A stretch of DNA of 34,656 nt from an uncultured Clostridia bacterium (GTDB lineage Bacteria; Bacillota; Clostridia; Christensenellales; Borkfalkiaceae): assembly GCA_947588985.1 (NCBI GenBank), contig CANQBG010000015.1, positions 1-34,656 on the forward strand, read 5' to 3'. Below are positions 1 through 7,149 of this stretch, piece after piece (position 1 is the stretch's first letter; every line of letters starts with the position of its first letter). A program made the translations under genes and the position numbers. The notes under the pieces were generated by a model. The model had not been told where the DNA came from and searched no databases. It was given only the letters and a program-made list of their open reading frames with translations.

Positions 1-267
1 AAAGTTAAATTACTCGGTGTAAAAACCAATCTTGTTTGGTCTGAAAAGGCGATAGAATTTTTGCAAGACAAATTCAGGAAGAGAAAGGTCTATCTGAAAT
101 TTGATTCTACCAAATACGATGAGAACGGAAACTTGCTTTGCTATTTGTATCTTGATAACCGCACTTTTGTGAACGTGCATTTGATACGCACAAAGTATGT
201 AGAAGTTGATACATCAATCGAATACAAATATAAGAAAAAATTTATTGAGGTATATGCAAATGGCTAA
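1..267 (+). CDS. C-terminal part of a protein with an SNase-like (thermonuclease-fold) domain; 5' end outside the window
   Basis: The frame is open from base 1 to the TAG at 265-267, so only the last 88 residues are visible. They carry the pattern of staphylococcal-nuclease-like domains: a 'FLQDKF...RKVYLKFD' strand pair, then 'KYDENGNLLCYLYL', then 'FVNVHLI'. In the family this part forms the beta-barrel; whether the catalytic Arg/Glu residues are kept cannot be judged from this piece. The stop overlaps the start of the next gene, a restriction enzyme, so the two are probably co-transcribed and translationally coupled. Such a domain next to an MjaI-type endonuclease could be the C-terminal part of the partner DNA methyltransferase or a separate nuclease; the missing upstream sequence would decide. 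The domain call is by recognition of pattern. Its role in a restriction-modification system is inferred. Confidence 0.6.
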   Translation, partial: KVKLLGVKTNLVWSEKAIEFLQDKFRKRKVYLKFDSTKYDENGNLLCYLYLDNRTFVNVHLIRTKYVEVDTSIEYKYKKKFIEVYANG

Positions 268-895
268 GGAATGGATCTTGAACAGCGCAACAAACAGATT
301 CCAGTTGAACTTTAAGCGAAACGTTGGGGCAACCTCCGAGGCGATTAGAAAATGTGCGCCGAAATCGCTTGAGGAATGGCAAACGTATTACTTTGAGAAT
401 GTTCGTTCTGAAGAACACATTGTTGAATTAGGGAAAAAGTTGTATGTAAAAATTACGGAGGTCTTGGTTGCCGAAATAGAAGAGGTCACGGAAGAAGATT
501 GCATTAACTTCATTAAGGAGTTGGTTATTGACCGTACATACGACGGCTATGTTCGTGAGATCAAAACGATTTATGAGCAATTACAAGAAATTCTACAAGT
601 TCCCATAAAGCCTGCGCCCGATGAATGGGACCGATTGTTCAATGTTGATTTCTATATCGAAATTAACGGAAAATTCATCGGCTTGCAAATTAAACCTGTA
701 TCGCAGGTATCAAGCATTCCCGAAATCTACAAAGAGCGCGAAATTCAACATTCCACCCATATAAAGTTTACGCAACAATATGGCGGAAAAGTATTTTACT
801 TATTCTCCTGCAAATCAGGCGACAAGAAAATAATCGTAAACATCGAAGTGATTGACGCAATCAAAGAAGAAATGGCGAGATTAGTAACTATTTGA
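260..895 (+). CDS. MjaI-family type II restriction endonuclease
   Basis: A protein of 211 residues beginning MAKEWILNSA. It resembles the MjaI restriction endonuclease family throughout, with stretches such as 'NRFQLNFKRNVGATSEAIRKCAPK', 'EEWQTYYFENV' and 'PAPDEWDRLFNVDFYIEI'. The likely PD-(D/E)xK-type core is 'NVDFYIEINGKFIGLQIKPVS', with the Asp of 'NVDF' and the Gln-x-Lys of 'LQIK' as candidate metal and catalytic residues. It would cut double-stranded DNA lacking the partner methylation; MjaI itself recognises CTAG, but specificity here is unknown. I chose ATG 260 over ATG 254 because GAGG at 247-250 is 9 nt from 260 but only 3 nt from 254. The start overlaps the end of the upstream nuclease-domain gene. 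The methyltransferase is expected upstream of the window. The gene is AT-rich compared with most of the window, fitting horizontal transfer. Confidence 0.75.
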   Translation: MAKEWILNSATNRFQLNFKRNVGATSEAIRKCAPKSLEEWQTYYFENVRSEEHIVELGKKLYVKITEVLVAEIEEVTEEDCINFIKELVIDRTYDGYVREIKTIYEQLQEILQVPIKPAPDEWDRLFNVDFYIEINGKFIGLQIKPVSQVSSIPEIYKEREIQHSTHIKFTQQYGGKVFYLFSCKSGDKKIIVNIEVIDAIKEEMARLVTI

Positions 896-980
896 TTCCC
901 AAATGGATAAGTTAAAATTCGCAATCGCCCATAAGGATAGCGTTAAGTTTGAATTTTGATATTAAAACAAGAGGTCGGAA

Positions 981-2441
981 ATGGATTTAATTAAGACAAA
1001 AGTGACAGAAATTGATTTAGCAAAATTATTTGGTAAAGACCGAGCACAGGAAGATATTAATCTTCAATATTATTTCGTAAAAACGAGGCAATATAGTGAA
1101 ATTCAAAATGGAGCTAAAGAACTCGTTTTGGGCAGAAAAGGATCTGGTAAAAGCGCGTTCTTTTCAATGCTAAAAAACGAAGCGCCTTCCAATGGAGAAA
1201 TCCCTATAGCAATTGCATTTGACGGAGAAGATTTTGTGCATATTGAAAACGCTTTAAAGGCGAATCAGGTTTCGTTTGATGTAAATGATGATTTCAAATT
1301 TTCACTCGCGTGGAGAGACTTCATAGTTTCCGAAATAATTTATCAATCTGTTGCGGAACAGGATAAAATCGATTCGCAAATTAAAAAAATACTTTCGGAT
1401 GCTGGTTATATTAAACCTAATAAATGGAAACGTTTTGCCGATTCATTATTATCGGTATTAAAAGGAGCTCGATTAAAAGGCGAATATGGTGAAATCGATT
1501 TTGATTTATCTAGTTTGCACCTTGATGAAGGAAATAAGTTGGCAATTAAGGAAAGCTTCAATGCTATAGTTAAAAATAATAAATTTATCGTCTTAATTGA
1601 TAATTTGGATGAGCCGTGGGTGAATTCAAACACAATGAACTCTTGGCTACGTGGATTAATATTTGCTATTCGACAAATTAAAAGAGATTATAACAACATA
1701 AAAATTGTTGCATTTTTGCGTAGCGATATATATGATGTTATTTCTAGAGGAAGTGATTTGTTTGATTCTAAAAGTGAAATTACAACATTGACGTGGGATG
1801 ATAATAACTTCCTCAATCTTCGCAAGTTAATTGCAATGCGAATAGCTTACTATTTTGGACTACCCTCTCCAAATACATTGCCAGATATTTCTACCTTATG
1901 GAATAACCTCTTTCCTCAAACTATACGCTATGGAGGAAGAAGTGATGAATTTTGGCATTATATTATAATTAGAACTTTTCAAAGACCGCGGGAGCTGTTG
2001 CAATTTTGTCGGCTTTTAATTGAAGAGAGTCAAAAAACCTATCTCCCAATTGAGGACAGCATAGTTTCTCCTGTTGAACTTAAATACTCTAATTGGAAAG
2101 AATCGGATTTAATTGGAGAATATTCAAAAACATATAGAAATTTAGGGGAGTGCATCGATTCCTTTATTGGAGCAAAACGAACTTGGGATTGGACTTGTCC
2201 TGAATTATTAAAACACCTAAATGGTCTGAAAGAAAATGAAACTATATTCTATTTATCCACTAACACACAAGCAACTGCAAAAGAAGCAGTAATCATTTTG
2301 TATCGAATAGGATTTCTACGTAAAGTAAGTGCCTCACATTTTGATAGATACAAAATGTATCATCAAGACACATCTATTAATTTTGTATCTTCTCGATTTG
2401 ATATTCATCCTGCTTTTCGCAAAAGATTTACTAATCAATAA
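981..2441 (+). CDS. P-loop ATPase, Sll1717-like family (putative defence ATPase)
   Basis: A 486-residue soluble protein. The N-terminal half is a P-loop NTPase: Walker A 'GRKGSGKSAF' near residues 51-60 and Walker B 'FIVLIDNLDEPW' near residues 201-212. An Arg in 'AFLRSDIYD' (about residue 247) is a candidate sensor or finger residue. The C-terminal ~100 residues, with 'ECIDSFIGAKRTWDWTCPELLKHL' and 'EAVIILYRIGFLRK', look like a winged-helix domain. This layout matches the bacterial 'P-loop ATPase, Sll1717 family', which I recall as common in accessory and defence regions; no enzymatic role is established that I know of. GAGG at 971-974 lies 6 nt before the ATG. It follows the restriction gene by 85 bp on the same strand, in the same AT-rich DNA, and ends 18 bp before the first hairpin repeat. 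A defence role is inferred from context only. Confidence 0.65.
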   Translation: MDLIKTKVTEIDLAKLFGKDRAQEDINLQYYFVKTRQYSEIQNGAKELVLGRKGSGKSAFFSMLKNEAPSNGEIPIAIAFDGEDFVHIENALKANQVSFDVNDDFKFSLAWRDFIVSEIIYQSVAEQDKIDSQIKKILSDAGYIKPNKWKRFADSLLSVLKGARLKGEYGEIDFDLSSLHLDEGNKLAIKESFNAIVKNNKFIVLIDNLDEPWVNSNTMNSWLRGLIFAIRQIKRDYNNIKIVAFLRSDIYDVISRGSDLFDSKSEITTLTWDDNNFLNLRKLIAMRIAYYFGLPSPNTLPDISTLWNNLFPQTIRYGGRSDEFWHYIIIRTFQRPRELLQFCRLLIEESQKTYLPIEDSIVSPVELKYSNWKESDLIGEYSKTYRNLGECIDSFIGAKRTWDWTCPELLKHLNGLKENETIFYLSTNTQATAKEAVIILYRIGFLRKVSASHFDRYKMYHQDTSINFVSSRFDIHPAFRKRFTNQ

Positions 2442-2459
2442 TTCAACTTACGCACAAGG

Positions 2460-2515
2460 TGCTCAACCAAAACAAGGCATGGACTTTTTGTCCGTGCTTT
2501 GTTTTGTATTGCGAT
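2460..2515 (+). repeat. Hairpin-bearing repeat, copy 1 (constant flanks, private stem)
   Basis: The 12-mer TGCTCAACCAAA (2460-2471) and the 11-mer TGTATTGCGAT (2505-2515) bracket a hairpin at 2469-2505: a 16-bp stem with two G-T wobbles and a TTTTT loop. The same two flanks, about the same distance apart and in the same orientation, occur at 3991-4045 around an unrelated stem. Each copy sits shortly after a plus-strand gene unit, so it may act as a transcription terminator, but there is no 3' T-run beyond the stem itself. Confidence 0.7.
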
Positions 2516-2563
2516 GCGGTTTGTCCGCGGTCTCTTGCCGTCCCTAACCAAGAATAAAGGGCT

Positions 2564-2661
2564 CCCGAAAAAGATCGCGTAGCGAGATTTTTCGGGAAAA
2601 GGAGCCGCAGAGGGCGAAACTGAGCTTTTCGCAAGAAAAGCGTAAAATGCACTCTTGCGGC
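2564..2661 (+). other. Two adjacent long hairpins in the gap between the ATPase and UDG-like genes
   Basis: The first hairpin (2564-2596) pairs CCCGAAAAA with TTTTTCGGG and TCGC with GCGA around a GTA loop; a GA/GA internal loop separates the two stems. The second domain (2604-2661) pairs GCCGCAGAG with CTCTTGCGGC, leaving one bulge, and contains a perfect 7-bp stem with a GCAA tetraloop at 2624-2641. GNRA loops and tandem GA mismatches are typical of folded RNA, but the element could equally act as single-stranded DNA. I recognise no named family. Confidence 0.5.
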
Positions 2662-2669
2662 GACGAAGG

Positions 2670-2708
2670 GACCAAGAGGTCGCGTGTTCAAGTCTCCCAC
2701 CTCAACCA
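2670..2708 (+). other. tRNA-like 3' end (T-loop consensus plus CCA), possibly a decayed tRNA or attachment-site remnant
   Basis: GTTCAAGTC at 2686-2694 fits the tRNA T-loop consensus GTTCRANYC and is followed by a sequence ending in CAACCA at 2708, as in a tRNA with encoded CCA. A small GACC/GGTC hairpin lies just before it (2670-2681). No acceptor 5' half or D arm can be paired with it and the T stem has mismatches, so it is not an intact tRNA. Genomic islands often leave such 3' tRNA fragments at their ends. A chance resemblance is possible. Confidence 0.25.
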
Positions 2709-2755
2709 CGAAGAGCCTAACTTGAACACGCAAGTGTTTGATTTAGGTTCTTTCG
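2709..2755 (+). other. 47-nt near-perfect stem-loop with GCAA tetraloop
   Basis: The arms 2709-2729 and 2734-2755 pair over about 20 bp with one mismatch, one bulged T and a few wobbles, closed by a GCAA loop at 2730-2733. No T-run follows, so it is not a standard intrinsic terminator. Part of its left arm (2721-2730) is also an exact 10-bp inverted repeat of 2683-2692, so an alternative fold with the tRNA-like segment is possible. Confidence 0.5.
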
Positions 2756-2829
2756 TAATATTTATGCGCCGCTGCGAAAACCAAAGCGCCAAGTATTTTA
2801 TTTTGGTTCAAACGGCATTATAATGGGAC

Positions 2830-2858
2830 TTGAAAACTTCATGCGAAAGTGATATAAT
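2830..2858 (+). promoter_or_regulatory. Sigma-A type promoter of the UDG-like gene
   Basis: TTGAAA at 2830-2835 and TATAAT at 2853-2858 are separated by exactly 17 bp. The predicted start is near 2865, giving a ~16-nt leader that holds the AGGAG at 2870-2874. It provides separate transcription for the two-gene unit that follows. Confidence 0.75.
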
Positions 2859-2880
2859 GATGACGACAAAGGAGATTCGT

Positions 2881-3657
2881 ATGGATAACACATTGGAAAA
2901 CATCATGAAACAATACTGCGACGATTTCAATCAAATAATTGGCGATAAAACGATGTCAAGCTACATCGTTAAAAATTCCATCCCGATTATTTGGTTCGGC
3001 GACCTCGAAAGATATCAGGCGTCGCCCGTGAAGATCGTGACCGTGGGCTTAAACCCCTCTTGGCATGAGTTTTTGGAAAAGGACAAAACACCGTTAAAAA
3101 ATCCACGTTTCAAGTACATCGATTTGTCGTCGCCCGACGAAAACAATCTGAACGAATTATATTCCACGCTGAATGAGTATTTTTACGTCAATCCGTTTAG
3201 CTTTTTCAAACAATATGAAAAGATCTTACAGGGGATCGGCGCAAGTTTTTATCAAGCTGGCTACAGTAATATTGCGCTTCACGCCGATGCCTATACGCCG
3301 TTCGCGACAGACCCGTTTTTCGGGAAATTATCTTCCGACGTTCAATGGCAACTCAAAGCGAGAGGAATGGCATTGCATCAAAACCTGATAAAGTATTTGT
3401 GCCCCGATGTCATTTTGATCTCCGTCGCCAAAGACGTCTTCTTTGAAATTCATACCGATGTCACTTTGGAAGAAGTTGATGTCGATCCGAGGACAAAAGG
3501 AGTCTATATTCTCAAAAGTTCTAGGGCGAAGAATGGACATAATCAAAAAATTATTTTGGGAAAGAATTTCAAGGGAACGCCTTTCGGCGGTCGCCCCACT
3601 AATGAAACAATTAGAATTTTACAAAGAATGCTTGCAGGCACGGTGAATACAAAATGA
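2881..3657 (+). CDS. Uracil-DNA glycosylase-superfamily-like protein
   Basis: A 258-residue protein starting MDNTLENIMK; AGGAG lies 6 nt before this ATG, so the in-frame ATG further upstream is not needed. The segment 'SPVKIVTVGLNPSWHEF' (about residues 48-64) resembles motif 1 of the Mug/TDG branch of the uracil-DNA glycosylase superfamily (GINPG-type loop after a hydrophobic strand). 'ALHADAYTPFATDP' and 'CPDVILISVAKDVF' fit the later strands of that fold. Known members remove uracil or mismatched bases from DNA; catalysis here is unproven, since the loop has NPS rather than NPG and no clear second active-site motif was identified. It overlaps the next gene by 4 bp (ATGA), so they form a coupled pair. 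The pair has its own promoter and is flanked by the two hairpin repeats, in AT-rich DNA. A role in defence or repair is inferred. Confidence 0.5.
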   Translation: MDNTLENIMKQYCDDFNQIIGDKTMSSYIVKNSIPIIWFGDLERYQASPVKIVTVGLNPSWHEFLEKDKTPLKNPRFKYIDLSSPDENNLNELYSTLNEYFYVNPFSFFKQYEKILQGIGASFYQAGYSNIALHADAYTPFATDPFFGKLSSDVQWQLKARGMALHQNLIKYLCPDVILISVAKDVFFEIHTDVTLEEVDVDPRTKGVYILKSSRAKNGHNQKIILGKNFKGTPFGGRPTNETIRILQRMLAGTVNTK

Positions 3658-3938
3658 AACAGGGCGTATTTTGGATGATTCCGAAAGACAAGGGTGACTT
3701 TGAACTCATTCACCGTTTCGATGATACAAGAGGGCATTCCGAAATCTGGGAGGAAGTTGTCGCTGAATATCCCGCATTGAGGAAGTACGATTATGAGCAT
3801 TTCCCGCGCGGCAGAGTTTGGATCAAAGACGGAAAAGCAACGATTTTCCTCGATGAAAAGATCAATACTCGGAACATTCTCGAGAAAATCGCTCGAATAT
3901 TTTGCTTAAATGAGGATTATGAGATCCAAACTGTTTGA
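3654..3938 (+). CDS. Conserved hypothetical protein, partner of the UDG-like gene
   Basis: A 94-residue protein with no signal peptide or membrane segment. Its visible features are a 'GVFWMIP' start, an 'HRFDDTRGHSEIWEEVV' segment, and 'YDYEHFPRGRVWIKDGKATIFLD', which looks like a small alpha/beta fold with a Tyr/Phe-Pro-Arg-Gly-Arg motif. I have the impression of similar small proteins in other Firmicutes but cannot name a function. Its ATG overlaps the stop of the UDG-like gene (ATGA), so translation is probably coupled and the two products likely act together. A toxin, antitoxin or accessory subunit are all possible; none is supported by a motif. Confidence 0.6.
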   Translation: MKQGVFWMIPKDKGDFELIHRFDDTRGHSEIWEEVVAEYPALRKYDYEHFPRGRVWIKDGKATIFLDEKINTRNILEKIARIFCLNEDYEIQTV

Positions 3939-3990
3939 CGGAACTTCGCCAAGTTATACCACAAACAAAATTTTCAATTTAAGTGGATGA

Positions 3991-4045
3991 TGCTCAACCA
4001 AAGAGACGGACTTCCGTGGGGAAGTCCGTCTCGCTGTATTGCGAT
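3991..4045 (+). repeat. Hairpin-bearing repeat, copy 2 (constant flanks, private stem)
   Basis: The same 12-mer TGCTCAACCAAA (3991-4002) and 11-mer TGTATTGCGAT (4035-4045) as at 2460-2515 surround a perfect 13-bp stem, 4003-4015 with 4020-4032, and a GTGG loop. The stem sequence is unrelated to that of copy 1. It marks the 3' end of the AT-rich island; the minus-strand lipoprotein gene ends 59 bp later. It could stop transcription from the UDG-like unit. Confidence 0.7.
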
Positions 4046-4103
4046 ATTGTGAAGCGGAAGATGTGCTTCTTACGGTTGAATGACTGCCGGGAGGCGGGAG
4101 GAA

Positions 4104-6971
4104 CTAAGCCTGTTCGCGCCGAGGGGGTAGGTCGGAGGGAATATCCGCGGGGAGGGAAGAAGAGCCGGCGAGGGAGACGGCGCTATCCCCGAGGGGGAAG
4201 AGCATGGCGGAGGAGAGCTCCATGCCGCAGACTTCGCAATACCCATTCGAAACGCGCGGGTGCTTGCATTGGTAGCCGCAGCGCATACAAGCGCCCGTGC
4301 CCATGCTGAAATCGTGCGACTCACGGTCTATGTGGCAGATCTCGCAGGAATGGGTGTCGGCATCCGATGTCCACCGATGCTCCTGCTCCATTCCGCAGAG
4401 ATCGCAGCGGTGCGTAAGCCGATCCTCCGTATCGAAGCCGGTATCGGAAACCCAGCCCATGAAAGAGCCGATATGATTGGAATGCGGGCCGTGGTCGCAC
4501 TCCCAGCCGCAGACGGTGCAGACGCCGTCTTCAAACTTGGAGCCATAGAAATCTTCCCCCACCTGCCTGCCATGATCGCAGTACCGATGGCAGACGGAGC
4601 ATACCATGTCTTCGCCGGATCCGTCGTCCACCCAGCTGTGGTCCTCCAAATGCCCGCAGAATCCGCACCGATGTTGCACTGCGGGATCATAGCCGCCGAA
4701 TTGCTCGGCGTTGGGATCGTTGTAAGTATGGGTGCACTTCCAGCCGCAGGTCATACATACGCCGTCCATGAACATCCACGATGTATCGTAATAGGAGGAA
4801 TGCTCACAATACGTCCCGCAGAGCCTGCAGGTGCTTATGCCGGATCCGGAAGAGACCTCATACTGCCAATCGTGTTCACATTGATAGCCGCAGTCGTTGC
4901 ACACCCCGGTGGTGCCCCAATTGCGATGCCTGCAATGATAATTGCAACCCTCCTCGGTACAAATGCCGTCGCCGCCATAGATAAACGTGTGCCAGTGCTC
5001 CAACCCCATGCCGCAGATGTGGCAATATTTGTCCTCGCCGTATTCGTGCGTACACGCCATTCCGCAGATAAAACACGTGCCGCCCCGGTCGTCCCAATCG
5101 TGGTCGCATTTCTTGCCGCAAACCGTGCACTGACCGTCTTTGTAGGGACCATGTCTGCATGCAGACCCACAGACAGGGCATTTCCCGTCTTGCGTATGCG
5201 TCTCGTGCGCGCATTCCTTTCCGCATACTTTGCACCGGCCGGATTCCCACGCTTCGTGGGTACAATGGAATTTGCAGAGCACGCAGGTATCGGTCTCATC
5301 CATATAATGCGGGCATTTTGCGCCGCAGACGGAGCAAGGTTCGCCCTTTCTGAAGTCGGCGGCGAGGTGGAAGCAGCGATACGAGCAGACGGTGCACACC
5401 CGCGTGCCGTTGTTGGCGTCCTCCTCGAATTGGTGCCCGACATGTTTGCCGCAGACGCTGCAGTTCCCCAAGGCGTCGTGGAAGGAGTGCGTGCACACAT
5501 AATTGCAGCTCGTGCACCGGTGATCCTCGGACATGGTATGCCCAACGCGCGTGTGACAGACGGTGCAGGTGCCCTCGGGATCGGCATAGTGACTCACGTG
5601 ATCGCACCCCATGCCGCACTTGTAGCAGAACTCAAACGGGTCCTCGTCGGGTCCCCCTGTCCACTCCCACGAGTGTTCGCACTTGTAGCCGCAGTCCTCG
5701 CAGACGCCATTTACAAAGTTGTGCGAAAGGATCTGGCCGCAGGTGAGGCAGCAGTGCCCGTCTTCGTGCGGATAGCGATCCCCCTGCCGGTTATCCTGCT
5801 GTTTGCCTTCTTCATCGACGTAAACCGTGTAGGAACATGTCTCGTGCGCGCACAAGAAGAGGAAGCCGCAGCCTTCGTCGTTTCCGTTCATGCCGCCGAC
5901 GCAGAAGCCATCATGCCCCCACCGGTGCTCATGGACCGCGCCGCAGTAGACGCAGACGCCGTCCGACGTGAACCTGTGCGCCCGGAATTGGAAGCCGCAG
6001 ACGGTACAGACGCAGCCGCTGTTGCCTTCGTGGCGGCACTGCATGCCGCAGACGGTACAGACGCCGCCCGCGCCATCGTCCCCTTGGGCCCAATCGTGCT
6101 TACAGGGCTTATGGCACTCGGTGCAGAAGCCGTCGCGGTAGCTCTCGTGATAGCATGCGTTCCCGCACACGGTACAAACGTAGGACTCCTTCTCCGCTTG
6201 GGGCTCGTATTTATGGGGGCCGTATTCCCCGTCCTCCGCGGTCTCCTCCGCTTCGCAGTACTTGCACCGGTAGACGGTGTAGCCCTTATGCGCGCAGTCC
6301 CCCTCGACATGGGTGCCCTCTTCGTAGTCATACTCGTGGCTGTCGCGCGCGGGAAAAACTTCCTGTTCGACATGGCCGCAAGTTTTGCACGTCCTTGTGA
6401 CGGTGCTGCCCTCCAAACAATTGGCGGAAATCACCTCCTCCTCGCATTCCGGATGCGCACAGAGGACGCCGCAGACGGTGCATTGCCCGCTCTCCTTGTC
6501 CCAGACATGGGTGCAGGACGCGCCGCAGACGGTGCAGACGCCATCCGCCCACAGCTTTTGGCCGTTTTCCTCATGGGTACAGGCATGGCCGCATTCGTCG
6601 CAGCGGCCGTCGGTGTAATGTTCATGGGGACAGGCGGCGCCGCAGGCGGTGCAGACGCCATCCCCATCGCGATTGAGGTGAGGACAGGGCGCGCCGCAGA
6701 CGTCGCAATTGGAGCCCGTCGTATACACATGCCCGGGGGCCTTTACCGTGATCTCGCTCTTGGTGAGCTTTTGCGTGGCCTCTTCGTCCGCGAAGAGCGC
6801 GCCACACAGGGTGCATTCGTAGTGGGCGAGGGTGCCGTCCTTCTCGCACTGCGCCGCGACGCCCTCCCGAAAGACGAGCGTGTGATTGCAGAGATCGCCG
6901 CAGGCGGTCAGGGAGACGAGCATCAAAACGATCGCCGTCAATACGAAAAACAGGCTGCTTCTTTTTTGCAT
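4104..6971 (-). CDS. Giant Cys/His-rich lipoprotein with 37 CxxC motifs
   Basis: A 955-residue protein. It opens with a lipoprotein signal (MQKRSS, hydrophobic stretch, lipobox 'LTAC' with the lipidated Cys at 24), so it is predicted to be anchored on the outer face of the membrane. The rest is almost entirely a degenerate repeat of ~20-30 residues, centred on 'DGxCTVCGxxCxH'. I count 37 CxxC motifs and two degenerate ones; about two dozen have the full C-x2-C-x3-C-x-H spacing, which could make a zinc-knuckle-like site, and others keep only the CxxC and a later His. The repeat stops about 30 residues before the C-terminus, which is Ser/Pro rich. I recognise no named family. Metal binding, metal storage or a disulfide-linked surface rod are possible. 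The ribosome binding site GAGGAGGA lies 4 nt before ATG 6971. Upstream is a structured RNA with a terminator. The antisense strand is also open, a by-product of the repetitive GC-rich codons. Confidence 0.8.
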   Translation of the reverse strand: MQKRSSLFFVLTAIVLMLVSLTACGDLCNHTLVFREGVAAQCEKDGTLAHYECTLCGALFADEEATQKLTKSEITVKAPGHVYTTGSNCDVCGAPCPHLNRDGDGVCTACGAACPHEHYTDGRCDECGHACTHEENGQKLWADGVCTVCGASCTHVWDKESGQCTVCGVLCAHPECEEEVISANCLEGSTVTRTCKTCGHVEQEVFPARDSHEYDYEEGTHVEGDCAHKGYTVYRCKYCEAEETAEDGEYGPHKYEPQAEKESYVCTVCGNACYHESYRDGFCTECHKPCKHDWAQGDDGAGGVCTVCGMQCRHEGNSGCVCTVCGFQFRAHRFTSDGVCVYCGAVHEHRWGHDGFCVGGMNGNDEGCGFLFLCAHETCSYTVYVDEEGKQQDNRQGDRYPHEDGHCCLTCGQILSHNFVNGVCEDCGYKCEHSWEWTGGPDEDPFEFCYKCGMGCDHVSHYADPEGTCTVCHTRVGHTMSEDHRCTSCNYVCTHSFHDALGNCSVCGKHVGHQFEEDANNGTRVCTVCSYRCFHLAADFRKGEPCSVCGAKCPHYMDETDTCVLCKFHCTHEAWESGRCKVCGKECAHETHTQDGKCPVCGSACRHGPYKDGQCTVCGKKCDHDWDDRGGTCFICGMACTHEYGEDKYCHICGMGLEHWHTFIYGGDGICTEEGCNYHCRHRNWGTTGVCNDCGYQCEHDWQYEVSSGSGISTCRLCGTYCEHSSYYDTSWMFMDGVCMTCGWKCTHTYNDPNAEQFGGYDPAVQHRCGFCGHLEDHSWVDDGSGEDMVCSVCHRYCDHGRQVGEDFYGSKFEDGVCTVCGWECDHGPHSNHIGSFMGWVSDTGFDTEDRLTHRCDLCGMEQEHRWTSDADTHSCEICHIDRESHDFSMGTGACMRCGYQCKHPRVSNGYCEVCGMELSSAMLFPLGDSAVSLAGSSSLPADIPSDLPPRREQA

Positions 6972-6996
6972 GGTTCCTCCTCAAAATTGCGGAATC

Positions 6997-7143
6997 AAAA
7001 AGGGCGTCCGAAAAGGATGCCCGCATGCGTATCCCCATCGGTCGCTTGATCGCTTCCTTCCCATGCCCGAAACGCGGGATACAGCGATGTCTACAAAGGT
7101 CCGTCCGGCGGGGGATGGGCTCCCCCACGGGAAGAGATCAAGC
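6997..7143 (-). ncRNA. Structured leader or small RNA with a terminator, upstream of the CxxC-repeat lipoprotein
   Basis: The predicted start of the minus-strand promoter falls at about 7143, exactly where an 8-bp outer stem begins: GCTTGATC (7143-7136) pairs with GATCAAGC (7051-7044). A second stem (7134-7129 with 7062-7057) continues it. Inside are a 6-bp G/C hairpin (7126-7110) and a 4-bp hairpin (7078-7066). Then comes a terminator-like stem (7022-7015 with 7009-7002, one A-C mismatch) with five U residues, ending about 25 nt before the lipoprotein ATG. This is the layout of a riboswitch or attenuator, or of a ~147-nt small RNA. I do not recognise a known class. Confidence 0.5.
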
Positions 7144-7149
7144 CTCTTC

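Noticed and set aside
903-959. 18-codon ORF (MDKLKFAIAHKDSVKFEF) between the restriction gene and the ATPase gene
   Set aside because: It looks like the end of a longer protein but is too short to support, and no ribosome binding site precedes it. At most a gene fragment.
2443-2733. 96-codon minus-strand frame over the hairpin region (GDLNTRPLGP)
   Set aside because: The sequence type is typical of false frames antisense to tRNA or structured RNA. It crosses several perfect palindromes.
3991-4081. Integron attC site
   Set aside because: One pair of box-like motifs fits here, but GTTRRRY is expected by chance about once per kilobase, copy 1 lacks the second box, and no integrase is visible. 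Kept only as a hypothesis.
4260-7049. 929-codon plus-strand open frame opposite the Cys-rich lipoprotein
   Set aside because: It is Ala/Val/Arg-rich with no domain pattern, signal or ribosome binding site. The minus strand has a lipobox, a strong ribosome binding site and a consistent repeat.
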